Below are positions 25,155 to 33,162 of a stretch of 48,786 nt of DNA, one piece after another; the first letter of the stretch is position 1, and each line of letters begins with the position of its first letter. Source of the stretch: Pseudomonas sp. (GTDB lineage: Bacteria > Pseudomonadota > Gammaproteobacteria > Pseudomonadales > Pseudomonadaceae); assembly GCF_030147005.1 (NCBI RefSeq), contig NZ_JASLAW010000200.1, forward strand, positions 1 to 48,786. Reading direction: 5' to 3'. The position numbers and the translations under genes were made by a program. The notes under the pieces were generated by a model. That model worked only from the letters and a program-made list of their open reading frames with translations. It searched no databases and had not been told where the DNA came from.

Positions 25155-25360
25155 GTCCTCTTTACCTGAGTGTGTCCGGCCGCTGTTCGATGCAGCTATA
25201 AAAAGCGGAGCTTCGAGGACGTTAGCAGTAATGGCCAAACAGGCAAATACGCTGAGCTGTGTCATTGATTGTATGAATCTTGTTGCTGAGGCGTAGGCAG
25301 ATACCCCGCCCTGCATCAGATGAGCTATACACTGCAACGACCCCGAGCAAAGGACCCGCC

Positions 25361-26305
25361 ATGAACCACAGCACTTTCTGGCTGACCGCGAACGACCACA
25401 GCCGCCTGTACGTCAATCAGTGGATGCCCGACGATTCCCCCAAGGCCGTGGTGATGCTGTCCCATGGCATGGCCGAGCACAGCGGTCGCTATGAGCGCCT
25501 GGCGCAGGCGTTGTGCGGTGCCGGCTACGGTGTGTATGCGCTGGACCAACGAGGGCATGGGCTTACCGCAAACGAAGGCACCCTGGGGCTGTTCGCCGAA
25601 AAGGATGGCTGGAACACCGTGGTGGGCGACCTGGCCAGCCTCAACCAGCACATCGGCCAGCAGCAACCGGGGCTGCCGATCATTTTGCTGGGCCACAGCA
25701 TGGGCAGCTACATCGCCCAGGCCTATCTTTTGCACCACAGCGCCAGCCTGCACGGGGTAATACTCAGCGGTTCGAATCTGCAGCCGGTGGCGTTGTATCG
25801 GGCAGCGCGGGCGATTGCACGTATCGAACGCGCGCGTCAGGGCGTGCGCGGGCGCAGTGCGTTGATTGACTTTCTGTCGTTCGGCTCATTCAACAAAGCG
25901 TTCAAACCTAATCGCACCGCCTTCGACTGGCTCAGTCGAGACCCGGTGGAAGTCGACAAGTACATTCAGGACCCCCTTTGTGGTTTCCGTTGCACCAATC
26001 AACTGTGGGTCGACCTGCTTGGCGGCTTGCAGCAAATCAGCAAAGCGTCCAATCTCGCGCAGATCGATCCGGGCCTGCCAATTCTGGTGATAGGCGGCGA
26101 ATGTGATCCGGTGAGTGAAGGCAAGCGTCTCAAGCGCCTGGCCGATGCCCTGTGTGAGGCCGGCTGCCAGAACCTGCAACTGACGATCTATCCGCAGGCG
26201 CGTCATGAAATATTCAATGAAACCAACCGCGACGCTGTCACCGCGGATGTGCTGACGTGGCTTGAGCAAACGCTGGCATTGCCCAGACCCACCCGCTGTG
26301 AATGA
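25361..26305 (+). CDS. Alpha/beta hydrolase, monoacylglycerol lipase-like
   Basis: The 314-residue hydrolase has the monoglyceride-lipase opening HGMAEHSGRYERLAQAL near residue 40, DQRGHG near 70, the nucleophile elbow GHSMGS near 115 (catalytic Ser), the acid in GGECDPVS near 250 and the catalytic His in ARHEIFNE near 285. It probably releases fatty acids from glycerides or lysophospholipids. The start is ATG 25361 with AAAGGA 7 bp upstream. It is divergent from fadD2 and followed by phaJ1, so its products could feed the adjacent acyl-CoA synthetases. Confidence 0.9.
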   Translation: MNHSTFWLTANDHSRLYVNQWMPDDSPKAVVMLSHGMAEHSGRYERLAQALCGAGYGVYALDQRGHGLTANEGTLGLFAEKDGWNTVVGDLASLNQHIGQQQPGLPIILLGHSMGSYIAQAYLLHHSASLHGVILSGSNLQPVALYRAARAIARIERARQGVRGRSALIDFLSFGSFNKAFKPNRTAFDWLSRDPVEVDKYIQDPLCGFRCTNQLWVDLLGGLQQISKASNLAQIDPGLPILVIGGECDPVSEGKRLKRLADALCEAGCQNLQLTIYPQARHEIFNETNRDAVTADVLTWLEQTLALPRPTRCE

Positions 26306-26362
26306 GTTTGCGTTTAAAATCAGCCAATTAACTTACCGATTAGCCACAGGATGCACGTTTAG

Positions 26363-26833
26363 ATGACCCAGGTTACCAACACCCCCTACGAGGCCCTCGA
26401 AGTCGGCCAGACCGCCAGCTTCAGCAAGACCGTTGAAGAGCGCGATATCCAGTTGTTCGCCGCCATGTCCGGCGATCACAACCCGGTACACCTGGATGCC
26501 GAATATGCCAAGGCGACCATGTTCAAGGAGCGTATCGCCCATGGCATGTTCAGCGGTGCGCTGATCAGTGCGGCCGTAGCCTGCGAGTTGCCTGGGCCGG
26601 GCACGATTTATATCGGCCAGCAGATGAGCTTCCAAAAGCCGGTCAAAATTGGTGACACCCTGACCGTGCGCCTGGAAATCCTGGAAAAACTGCCGAAGTT
26701 TCGTGTACGCATCGCAACCCGCGTGTTCAACCAGCGCGATGAGTTGGTGGTGGATGGCGAAGCGGAAATTCTTGCGCCACGTAAGCAGCAGGTTGTAACG
26801 CTGACTGAACTGCCACCGATCAGCATTGGCTGA
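26363..26833 (+). CDS. phaJ1: (R)-specific enoyl-CoA hydratase PhaJ1
   Basis: The 156-residue MaoC-like hot-dog hydratase turns enoyl-CoA from beta-oxidation into (R)-3-hydroxyacyl-CoA for polyhydroxyalkanoate synthesis. The catalytic dyad is Asp38/His43 in SGDHNPVHLD. Other family segments are FKERIAHGMFSGALISAA and the ending GEAEILAP...LPPISIG. Length and sequence resemble Pseudomonas PhaJ1, and the order fadD1-fadD2-hydrolase-phaJ1 is conserved in the genus (established knowledge). It follows the hydrolase by 57 bp and ends at a REPIN. Confidence 0.93.
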   Translation: MTQVTNTPYEALEVGQTASFSKTVEERDIQLFAAMSGDHNPVHLDAEYAKATMFKERIAHGMFSGALISAAVACELPGPGTIYIGQQMSFQKPVKIGDTLTVRLEILEKLPKFRVRIATRVFNQRDELVVDGEAEILAPRKQQVVTLTELPPISIG

Positions 26834-26849
26834 TACGCATAACCCAAAA

Positions 26850-26938
26850 TGGGAGCGGGCCTGCCCGCGAATGCGGCGTGTCAATCAGCCAATACACTGA
26901 CTGATACACCGCTTTCGCGAGCAAGCCCGCTCCCACAT
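26850..26938. repeat. REPIN between phaJ1 and the DUF2383 gene
   Basis: GGGAGCGGGCCTGCCCGCGAA and the inverted TTCGCGAGCAAGCCCGCTCCC form its arms around a middle with the CTGACTGATACACCGC-type sequence also seen at 8845-8870. It separates two convergent genes. Confidence 0.88.
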
Positions 26939-26955
26939 GGGTTGCTACGTGTAGC

Positions 26956-27423
26956 TTACGACTGAGCGCGAGCCTGGTTACGCAGGGCTTTCACTTGGTC
27001 GTGGTTACGTTGCACACCGTGATACTGGCGTTCAACCAGGTCACGAATGCCCAGCAGGTTGTGCTTGTTGATCTTTTCGATGGCTTCGCGATAAGCCTTC
27101 AGTGCGTGGTCTTCACCGCGCTCGGCTTCGTTCAGCACGGACTCTTCGTCCTTACCGGTCACCATCGACTTCACGTCAACCCAGCCGCGGTGCAGTGCAC
27201 CGGCCATGCTGCCGGAATCTTCCGGATCACCACCCAAGGCACGCACGGCGGTTTTCAGCTCGGCGGCGGCGGTGGCGCAATCGGCGGAGCGCTTGGCGAA
27301 CAGCGCTTTGAGTTCAGGGTGCTTGATGTCTTCAGCGCACTCTTTGAAACCTTTCTCGCCATCGATGCTGGTTTCGATCAGGTCATTCAATACAGAGATC
27401 GATTCTTTGTTGATGTCAGTCAT
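26956..27423 (-). CDS. PA2169-family four-helix-bundle protein (DUF2383)
   Basis: The 155-residue protein is a ferritin-like four-helix bundle. It starts with SISVLNDLIETSIDGEKGFKECAEDI and has EDHALKAYREAIEKIN and LVERQYHGVQRNHDQVKALRN helices, with Glu/His residues positioned as in the family. The role is unknown; related proteins are stress-linked. AAGGAA lies 8 bp before the ATG. A strong sigma-54-type promoter sits at 27467-27482. It is convergent with phaJ1 and divergent from the DUF3820 gene. Confidence 0.88.
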   Translation of the reverse strand: MTDINKESISVLNDLIETSIDGEKGFKECAEDIKHPELKALFAKRSADCATAAAELKTAVRALGGDPEDSGSMAGALHRGWVDVKSMVTGKDEESVLNEAERGEDHALKAYREAIEKINKHNLLGIRDLVERQYHGVQRNHDQVKALRNQARAQS

Positions 27424-27466
27424 TTTTCAATTCCTTGTGTGGATTGAGGAAGGTTGCCTTAATGAT

Positions 27467-27482
27467 TGCAGCCCTCGTGCCA
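27467..27482 (-). promoter_or_regulatory. Sigma-54 (RpoN) promoter of the DUF2383 gene
   Basis: On the minus strand TGGCACGAGGGCTGCA carries the full -24 TGGCACG and a CTGCA -12, with GG and GC 10 bases apart. Transcription would start near 27455, about 30 bp before the ATG. RpoN control is inferred but the match is close. Confidence 0.7.
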
Positions 27483-27627
27483 GGTTTTGAAAAATAACTT
27501 TTTTCTTTAATTTCAATAACTTACAAATAATTGAACCATCTGTATCTACGTTATTTGCATGATCTGTCATTTGGCCTTCGTGCAGAATGCCTGTATTTTT
27601 GAAGGCCTGACCTTCAATGCCAAGAAC

Positions 27628-27864
27628 ATGAACCCTGAAAAGCTCGAATTGTTGATTACCCGCGAAATGCCCTTTGGCAAATACAAGGGGCGGATCATCG
27701 CAGACCTTCCCGGCCCCTATCTGAACTGGTTCGCTCGTGAAGGATTTCCCCATGGGGAATTGGGCGGCTTGCTGGCACTGATGCAGGAAATCGATCACAA
27801 CGGCCTGGCCGAATTGCTTGAGCCGCTGCGCGTGAAACACGGTAAACCCGCCCCTCGTCATTAA
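27628..27864 (+). CDS. DUF3820 family protein
   Basis: The 78-residue protein has the DUF3820 pattern MPFGKYKGRIIADLPGPYLNWFAREGFPHGELGGLL, then LMQEIDHNGL and a C-terminal LLEPLR. The family is sometimes called a putative quorum-sensing-regulated virulence factor; no biochemical role is established. I chose ATG 27628 by family length; the ribosome site is weak, and an in-frame ATG at 27559 would give 101 residues. It precedes the class V aminotransferase by 14 bp and may be co-transcribed with it. Confidence 0.85.
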   Translation: MNPEKLELLITREMPFGKYKGRIIADLPGPYLNWFAREGFPHGELGGLLALMQEIDHNGLAELLEPLRVKHGKPAPRH

Positions 27865-27878
27865 CCAAGAGACGCGCC

Positions 27879-29054
27879 ATGCCAAGGAATGCAAACAACG
27901 AAAGTCACTGGCAAGCCATCGCCCAGCGCTACGAGTTGGAACCGGGCCCCATCAATCTGGAGAACGGCTACTTCGGGCGCATGAGCCGCGCAGTCCAGGC
28001 GCAGTACCTGGAGCACGTTGCATTTATCAACCGCAGCAACTCGGTGTATGTGCGCCAGCGTTTCGAGCAAGGGGAAGCTATCGAGATTCGCCGCCAATTG
28101 GCCGGTTTGATCGACGCAGATCCGGATTCGGTGGCCTTCACCCGCAACGCCACCGAAGCCTTGCAGTCGCTGATCCGCAACTACAACCGCCTGGAACCGG
28201 GCGATCAGGTGCTGATCAGCGATCTGGAGTACGACACGGTCAAAGGCGCGATGCGCTGGCTGGCCGGCGTGCGAGGTGTTGAAGTGATCGAGATTTCCCA
28301 CACTCACCCGGCCAACTTCGACAGCCTGGTGCAGACGTATCGCGATACCTTCAAGCAATACCCGCGCTTGAAGCTGATGGCGCTGACCCATGTCACCCAC
28401 CGTACTGGCCTGGTGATGCCGGTGGCGGCGATTGCCAGGGCGGCACGTGAGCACGATGTCGATGTGATCCTCGACGGCGCGCACGCCCTCGGCCAGATCG
28501 ATTTCAACCTTGCCGAACTGGGCATTCAGTTTGCAGGCTTCAACTTGCACAAATGGATCGGCGCGCCGCTGACCCTGGGCTTTCTCTACATCGCCCCTGA
28601 ACGCCTGCCGGATATCGACCCGGACATGGGCGAATTCCACTACCCCGCCACGGACGTGCGGGTACGCACTTCCTACAGCACGCCGAACTTTCCCGCGCTG
28701 ATGAGCCTGCCATTGGTGTTTGAGGAGCATCGGCAATTGGGTGGCGCGGCGGCCAAGGGCGCGCGACTCAATTACCTGCGAAATCTGTGGGTGAGCCCAG
28801 TGCGGATGTTGCCGGGGATTGAAGTGCTGACTTCGGATGATCCACGACTGTATTGCGGAATAACCGCGTTCAAGTTCGTCGGGCGCGATCAGCAGGTGAT
28901 GGTCGATCGGTTGTTGGAAGAGCACGGCTTGTTTACGACGACGCGGACAGGAGCGGCATTTGGCACCTGCATCCGGGTAACGCCGGGGTTGGTAACCTCG
29001 GCAGCGGACATCAATGTGCTGGTCAAAGCCATTACTGCGCTGAGCACAGATTAA
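27879..29054 (+). CDS. Class V aminotransferase-fold PLP enzyme
   Basis: The 391-residue enzyme resembles isopenicillin-N epimerase and cysteine desulfurase-like proteins. Visible features: FTRNATEALQSLIRNY (PLP phosphate region, about 87-102), ILDGAHALGQ with PLP-contacting Asp199, and the Schiff-base Lys225 in FNLHKWIGAP. The C-terminal domain ends GAAFGTCIRVTPGL, with a substrate arginine. The substrate is unknown. The start ATG follows AGAGACG. A hairpin with a weak T-run follows the stop. Confidence 0.88.
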   Translation: MPRNANNESHWQAIAQRYELEPGPINLENGYFGRMSRAVQAQYLEHVAFINRSNSVYVRQRFEQGEAIEIRRQLAGLIDADPDSVAFTRNATEALQSLIRNYNRLEPGDQVLISDLEYDTVKGAMRWLAGVRGVEVIEISHTHPANFDSLVQTYRDTFKQYPRLKLMALTHVTHRTGLVMPVAAIARAAREHDVDVILDGAHALGQIDFNLAELGIQFAGFNLHKWIGAPLTLGFLYIAPERLPDIDPDMGEFHYPATDVRVRTSYSTPNFPALMSLPLVFEEHRQLGGAAAKGARLNYLRNLWVSPVRMLPGIEVLTSDDPRLYCGITAFKFVGRDQQVMVDRLLEEHGLFTTTRTGAAFGTCIRVTPGLVTSAADINVLVKAITALSTD

Positions 29055-29058
29055 ACTG

Positions 29059-29085
29059 CGGGATTTGTGATGATCCCGGTTTTCT
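29059..29085 (+). terminator. Probable terminator of the class V aminotransferase gene
   Basis: CGGGAT (29059-29064) and ATCCCG (29073-29078) form a stem with an 8-nt loop, followed by GTTTTC. It begins 5 bp past the stop. Confidence 0.55.
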
Positions 29086-29091
29086 TCAGGC

Positions 29092-29124
29092 AAAAAAAAG
29101 CGGTACACCGACCAAGTGCACCGC
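29092..29124 (-). terminator. Rho-independent terminator of eda
   Basis: GCGGT/ACCGC stems with an inner CAC/GTG form an imperfect hairpin. On the minus strand it is followed by eight T, 42 bp past the eda stop. It would end the zwf-pgl-eda transcript. Confidence 0.75.
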
Positions 29125-29165
29125 AAAAATGCCGTTAAGCAGCAACAACGATTCTATAAATCAGA

Positions 29166-29831
29166 TCAGTCCAGCAGCGCCAGCGCCTCGGCGGTGACTT
29201 CCTGGATGCGCGCCCAGTCGCCATTCTTGACCCACTCAGGATCAAGCATCCAGCTACCGCCCACGCACATCACGTTTTTCAGTGCCATGTAGCTTTTGAT
29301 ATTGGCCGGGCCGACGCCGCCGGTCGGGCAGAATTTCACTTCGCCGAACGGGCCGCCCAAGGCCTTGATCGCAGCCACGCCGCCGCTGACTTCGGCCGGG
29401 AACAGCTTGAAGCGGCGATAGCCCAGGCCGTAGCCTTCCATGATGCCCGAAGCGTTGCTGATACCAGGCAGCAGCGGGATCGAGCTGTGCACGGAGGCTT
29501 CCAGCAGGTCGCGGGTAATGCCGGGGGTGACGATAAATTGCGAGCCGGCCACTTCTGCCGCTTCGAGCATATGACGGTCAAGCACAGTGCCGGCACCGGT
29601 GCACAGTTCAGGGCGCTGCTCACGCAACACTTGAATGGCCTTGAGGCCGAACTCGGAACGCAGGGTCACTTCCAATGCGGTCAAACCACCGGCTGCCAGG
29701 GCATCGGCCAGCGGCAGGATGTCCTGTTCGCGAGCGATGGTGATCACCGGCAGGATCCGCGCCTTAGCGCAGAGGCTGTCGATCAGGGCAACTTTATCCG
29801 CCATGGACACGGTCGGTTGAGGGCTTTTCAT
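29166..29831 (-). CDS. eda: KDPG aldolase Eda
   Basis: The 221-residue enzyme splits 2-keto-3-deoxy-6-phosphogluconate to pyruvate and glyceraldehyde-3-phosphate, the last step of the Entner-Doudoroff route. It has the active-site Glu in LEVTLRS, the Schiff-base lysine in RRFKLFPAE and the CPTGGVGPANI phosphate site. The start is ATG 29831 (MKSPQP), 12 bp after AAGGA; a longer frame to 29858 starts inside pgl. It is the last gene of zwf-pgl-eda, 17 bp after pgl, under HexR control from the zwf promoter by synteny. Confidence 0.95.
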   Translation of the reverse strand: MKSPQPTVSMADKVALIDSLCAKARILPVITIAREQDILPLADALAAGGLTALEVTLRSEFGLKAIQVLREQRPELCTGAGTVLDRHMLEAAEVAGSQFIVTPGITRDLLEASVHSSIPLLPGISNASGIMEGYGLGYRRFKLFPAEVSGGVAAIKALGGPFGEVKFCPTGGVGPANIKSYMALKNVMCVGGSWMLDPEWVKNGDWARIQEVTAEALALLD

Positions 29832-29848
29832 AGCGGCTGATCCTTGGC

Positions 29849-30562
29849 TCATGGGCACCAGTAAATCTCTAATGTAGGTTGCAAAAACGCGCGAATCGGC
29901 ATGGCGGCAACATCGTCACCGGCCAGCGCGGCGCTCAAGGTGGTCAATTTCGAACTGCCGGAAATCGACAGTACGGTGTAGTGGGCCGTGGCCAACAAGG
30001 CACGACTCATGGTCAGGCGCTGGTGCGGCACGGTCGGCGCCAGCATCGGCCAGCAACGGCGGGTGCCGTCGGCCTGCAACGCTTGGGCGAGGTTCGGGCT
30101 GTCGGGAAACAGCGATGCGGTGTGACCGTCATCGCCCATGCCCAGCACGAGCACATCGATCGCCGGCAGTTCGGCCAGCAGGCGATCGGCCTGCTCGGCA
30201 GCGTCTTCAAGATTGGCTGCGGCGCTGTACAGGCTCAAAAATTTCGCGTTGGCCGCCGGGCCCTGCAACAAGTGCTGCTTCAACAAGCCGGCATTGCTGT
30301 CGGCGTGCTCCACCGGCACCCAGCGCTCGTCGGCCAGGGTGACGGTGACCTTGGACCAGTCCAGGGCCTGCTTGGCCAGGTTCTGGAAGAACGCCACGGG
30401 GCTACGGCCACCGGACACCACCAGGGTCGCCGCGCCACGGGCGCTGATGGCCGCGCGCAGTTGCTCGGCCACATCATGGGCCAGACCGTCCGCCAACAGC
30501 ACAGGCGTGCGGTACTCATGGGCGGTAACGCCCTGAGGCAGTTTCAATTCAGATATCGCCAT
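29849..30562 (-). CDS. pgl: 6-phosphogluconolactonase Pgl
   Basis: The 237-residue hydrolase opens 6-phosphogluconolactone, made by Zwf, to 6-phosphogluconate. The SugarP isomerase-like fold shows VVSGGRSPVAFFQNLA near residue 50, LADERWVP near 80, SNAGLLKQHLL, and LGMGDDGHTASLFP near 140. The start is ATG 30562 with GGGAGG 6 bp upstream. It overlaps the zwf 3' end by 14 bp, so its ribosome site lies within zwf and the two are probably translationally coupled. Confidence 0.94.
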   Translation of the reverse strand: MAISELKLPQGVTAHEYRTPVLLADGLAHDVAEQLRAAISARGAATLVVSGGRSPVAFFQNLAKQALDWSKVTVTLADERWVPVEHADSNAGLLKQHLLQGPAANAKFLSLYSAAANLEDAAEQADRLLAELPAIDVLVLGMGDDGHTASLFPDSPNLAQALQADGTRRCWPMLAPTVPHQRLTMSRALLATAHYTVLSISGSSKLTTLSAALAGDDVAAMPIRAFLQPTLEIYWCP

Positions 30563-32015
30563 ACCACGACCTCCCATCCCGCGTGATCAGTGCAATCGAG
30601 CTCATCGGCCCCCAGGAACCCGCCGCGTACGGCTTGGGCGCATCACCGGATTTTTTCCACCCGGCGATCAACTGGTCGCACCATATCCACGCCGCTTCAA
30701 TTTCATCTTTGCGAACAAACAGGTTCTGGTTGCCGCGCATGACTTCCAACAGCAAACGCTCGTAGGCATCGGGGATGCGCGCGCTGCGATAAGTGTCGGA
30801 AAAATTCAGTTGCAGCGGACCGCTGCGCAGTTGCATGCCCTTGTCCAGGCCCTGCTCCTTGGTCATCACGCGCAAGGAAATACCTTCGTCCGGCTGCAGG
30901 CGGATGATCAACTTGTTGCTGATCTGCAAGCGCTGCTCGGGAGCGAAAATATAATGGGACGGTTCCTTGAAATGGATGACGATCTGCGACAGCTTTTGCG
31001 GCATGCGCTTGCCGGTACGCAGGTAGAACGGCACCCCGGCCCAACGCCAGTTACGGATATCGGCCCGCAGCGCGACGAAGGTCTCGGTGTCGCTCTGGGT
31101 GTTGGAATTCTCTTCTTCGAGGTACCCCGGCACGGCTTTACCGGCGCTGTAGCCGGCAATGTACTGGCCGCGCACCACTTGAGTGGTCAGGCCTTCCGGG
31201 CTGATCGGCGCCAGGGCCTTGAGCACCTTGACCTTCTCGTCACGGATGCTGTCTGCGGACAGATCGGCCGGCGGGTCCATGGCGATCAGGCACAGCAACT
31301 GCAGCAGGTGGTTCTGGATCATGTCGCGCAGTTGGCCAGCCTTGTCGAAGTAGCCCCAACGGCCCTCGATGCCAACCTGCTCGGCCACGGTAATTTCCAC
31401 GTGGGAAATATAGTGCTGGTTCCATTGGGTTTCGAACAGGCTGTTGGCGAAACGCAAGGCGATCAGATTCTGGACGGTCTCTTTGCCCAGGTAGTGGTCG
31501 ATGCGGTAGGTGCGGTTTTCCGGGAAAAACTGCGCTACGGCGTCGTTGACCTTGCGCGAGGATTCCAGGTCCGAACCAATCGGCTTTTCCAGCACGACGC
31601 GGGTGTTTTCCGCCAGGCCGACCTTGGACAGGTTTTCACAGATCGCACCGTACACGGCGGCCGGGGTGGCGAAATAGGCGATGAGGCGCTGTTCGCTACC
31701 GACCTTTTCGGCCAGGGCGACGTAGTCGTCGGCTTTCATGAAGTCGACGTGCACATAAGCCAGGCGCGCCAGGAAACGCTGGGCCACGGCTTCGTCCAGT
31801 TCCTTGCCGACGTACTTGCGCAGTTCTTTTTCGATATGAGCCAGGTGCTGCTGCTCGGAACCGGCTTCGCGGGCCAAGGCCAGGATGCGCGTGTCGTCAT
31901 GCAGGAGGCCGGCGCCATCGAGTTGATAGAGAGCAGGAAATAACTTGCGCAGCGCCAGATCACCCAAAGCGCCAAACAGGGCAAAGGTGCAGGGTTCTAC
32001 GGTTATCGAAGGCAT
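30549..32015 (-). CDS. zwf: Glucose-6-phosphate dehydrogenase Zwf
   Basis: The 488-residue enzyme oxidises glucose-6-phosphate with NAD(P)+, feeding the Entner-Doudoroff and oxidative pentose phosphate routes. The dinucleotide site FGALGDLALRKLFPALY is at 13-29 (GAxGDLA), and the substrate/catalytic RIDHYLGKE at 171-179 includes the active-site His. Length is standard. The ATG has only a weak ribosome site, and a Crc-type motif AAGAACAA lies just upstream. The HexR site at 32081 is 66 bp upstream. It heads zwf-pgl-eda, divergent from hexR. Confidence 0.96.
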   Translation of the reverse strand: MPSITVEPCTFALFGALGDLALRKLFPALYQLDGAGLLHDDTRILALAREAGSEQQHLAHIEKELRKYVGKELDEAVAQRFLARLAYVHVDFMKADDYVALAEKVGSEQRLIAYFATPAAVYGAICENLSKVGLAENTRVVLEKPIGSDLESSRKVNDAVAQFFPENRTYRIDHYLGKETVQNLIALRFANSLFETQWNQHYISHVEITVAEQVGIEGRWGYFDKAGQLRDMIQNHLLQLLCLIAMDPPADLSADSIRDEKVKVLKALAPISPEGLTTQVVRGQYIAGYSAGKAVPGYLEEENSNTQSDTETFVALRADIRNWRWAGVPFYLRTGKRMPQKLSQIVIHFKEPSHYIFAPEQRLQISNKLIIRLQPDEGISLRVMTKEQGLDKGMQLRSGPLQLNFSDTYRSARIPDAYERLLLEVMRGNQNLFVRKDEIEAAWIWCDQLIAGWKKSGDAPKPYAAGSWGPMSSIALITRDGRSWYGDI

Positions 32016-32020
32016 GATGT

Positions 32021-32028
32021 TTGTTCTT
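32021..32028 (-). promoter_or_regulatory. Hfq/Crc-type motif in the zwf leader
   Basis: AAGAACAA (minus strand) matches AANAAYAA, 6 bp before the zwf ATG and over the expected ribosome site. Binding would repress zwf translation during catabolite repression (inference). Confidence 0.5.
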
Positions 32029-32080
32029 TTATCAAGTTAAGCTACAAATACCTTTTTTCAAGGCATCACTCAAGGAAAAA

Positions 32081-32096
32081 TGTAGTAATAACCACA
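32081..32096. promoter_or_regulatory. HexR operator between zwf and hexR
   Basis: TGTAGT-AATA-ACCACA is one base from a perfect inverted repeat TGTAGT/ACTACA and fits the TTGT-N7-8-ACAA type site known for pseudomonad HexR. It lies between the divergent zwf and hexR, so one site could control both. KDPG is the known effector that releases HexR. Confidence 0.65.
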
Positions 32097-32226
32097 ACAT
32101 TTTCCGCAAATACGCATTGCGAGTGGTGGTGTTCAGCTACCCTCAGTAGGATAGGCCACCGCGAAACGCCACTCATCGATTGGTTACCGCCTTTTTATTT
32201 GCATCGTCGCCCGAAGGAAAGACTGA

Positions 32227-33096
32227 ATGGACCGCGTGCGAAATCTTCTGGAACAGATCCGGAAACGCCTCGAAGAATTGAACAAAGCCGAACGCAAAGT
32301 CGCCGAGGTGATCTTGCTCAACCCGCAGCAGGCCACCCGCTTCTCGATCGCGGCCCTCGCCCAAGCCGCCTCGGTCAGTGAACCGACGGTCAACCGTTTC
32401 TGCCGTTCGTTCGGCGTGAGCGGTTACCCTGAACTCAAACTGCAGTTGGCGCAAAGTCTGGCCAGTGGCGCAGCATATGTCAGCCGCGCCGTGGAAGCCG
32501 ATGATAACCCTGAGGCCTACACCCAGAAGATCTTTGGCAGCGCCATTGCGTCTCTGGACAGCGCCTGCCAGGCCCTTGACCCGGCACTGATCAGCAAGGC
32601 CGTGGATTTATTGATCCAGGCGCGGCAGATCCACTTTTTCGGTCTGGGTGCATCGGCACCGGTGGCCATGGACGCGCTGCACAAGTTCTTCCGCTTCAAC
32701 CTGGCGGTGACGGCCCACGCCGACGTGCTGATGCAACGCATGATCGCCTCCGTGGCGCATACCGGCGAGTTGTTCGTGATCATTTCCTACACCGGGCGTA
32801 CCCGTGAGTTGGTGGAAGTGGCGCGTATTGCACGGGAAAACGGCGCGTCGGTGCTGGGCGTGACGGCCGAAAATTCGCCACTGGCCAAGGCCAGCACGGT
32901 GAGCCTGAATATTCCATTGCCGGAAGACACCGATATCTACATGCCGATGACCTCGCGGATCATTCAACTGACGGTACTGGATGTGCTGGCGACCGGAATG
33001 ACGTTGCGCCGAGGAGTGGATTTCCAGCCGCACTTGCGCAAGATCAAAGAGAGCTTGAACGACAGCCGGTATCCGGTGGGGGATGAGTTCAACTGA
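32227..33096 (+). CDS. hexR: RpiR-family glucose-catabolism repressor HexR
   Basis: The 289-residue protein has an N-terminal RpiR helix-turn-helix domain (about 1-77: AERKVAEVILLNP, IAALAQAASVSEPTVNRFCRSFG) and a C-terminal SIS sugar-phosphate domain (about 120-260: ARQIHFFGLGASAPVAMDA, FVIISYTGRTRELVEVAR). HexR represses zwf-pgl-eda and related genes in pseudomonads and is released by KDPG. AAGGAAAG precedes the ATG. It is divergent from zwf with a HexR-like site in between, implying autoregulation. A perfect 18-bp inverted repeat follows its stop. Confidence 0.95.
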   Translation: MDRVRNLLEQIRKRLEELNKAERKVAEVILLNPQQATRFSIAALAQAASVSEPTVNRFCRSFGVSGYPELKLQLAQSLASGAAYVSRAVEADDNPEAYTQKIFGSAIASLDSACQALDPALISKAVDLLIQARQIHFFGLGASAPVAMDALHKFFRFNLAVTAHADVLMQRMIASVAHTGELFVIISYTGRTRELVEVARIARENGASVLGVTAENSPLAKASTVSLNIPLPEDTDIYMPMTSRIIQLTVLDVLATGMTLRRGVDFQPHLRKIKESLNDSRYPVGDEFN

Positions 33097-33103
33097 GATG
33101 CAC

Positions 33104-33149
33104 GCCGGCCTTTGTGCAAGGAAGTGAGCTCCCTTGCACAAAGGCCGGC
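33104..33149. terminator. Perfect 18-bp inverted repeat between hexR and the mutarotase gene
   Basis: GCCGGCCTTTGTGCAAGG (33104-33121) and its exact complement (33132-33149) flank a 10-nt loop between the convergent genes. No T-run follows on either strand, so it may act as a barrier or processing site rather than a simple intrinsic terminator. Confidence 0.5.
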
Positions 33150-33162
33150 ATCCACTACACCG

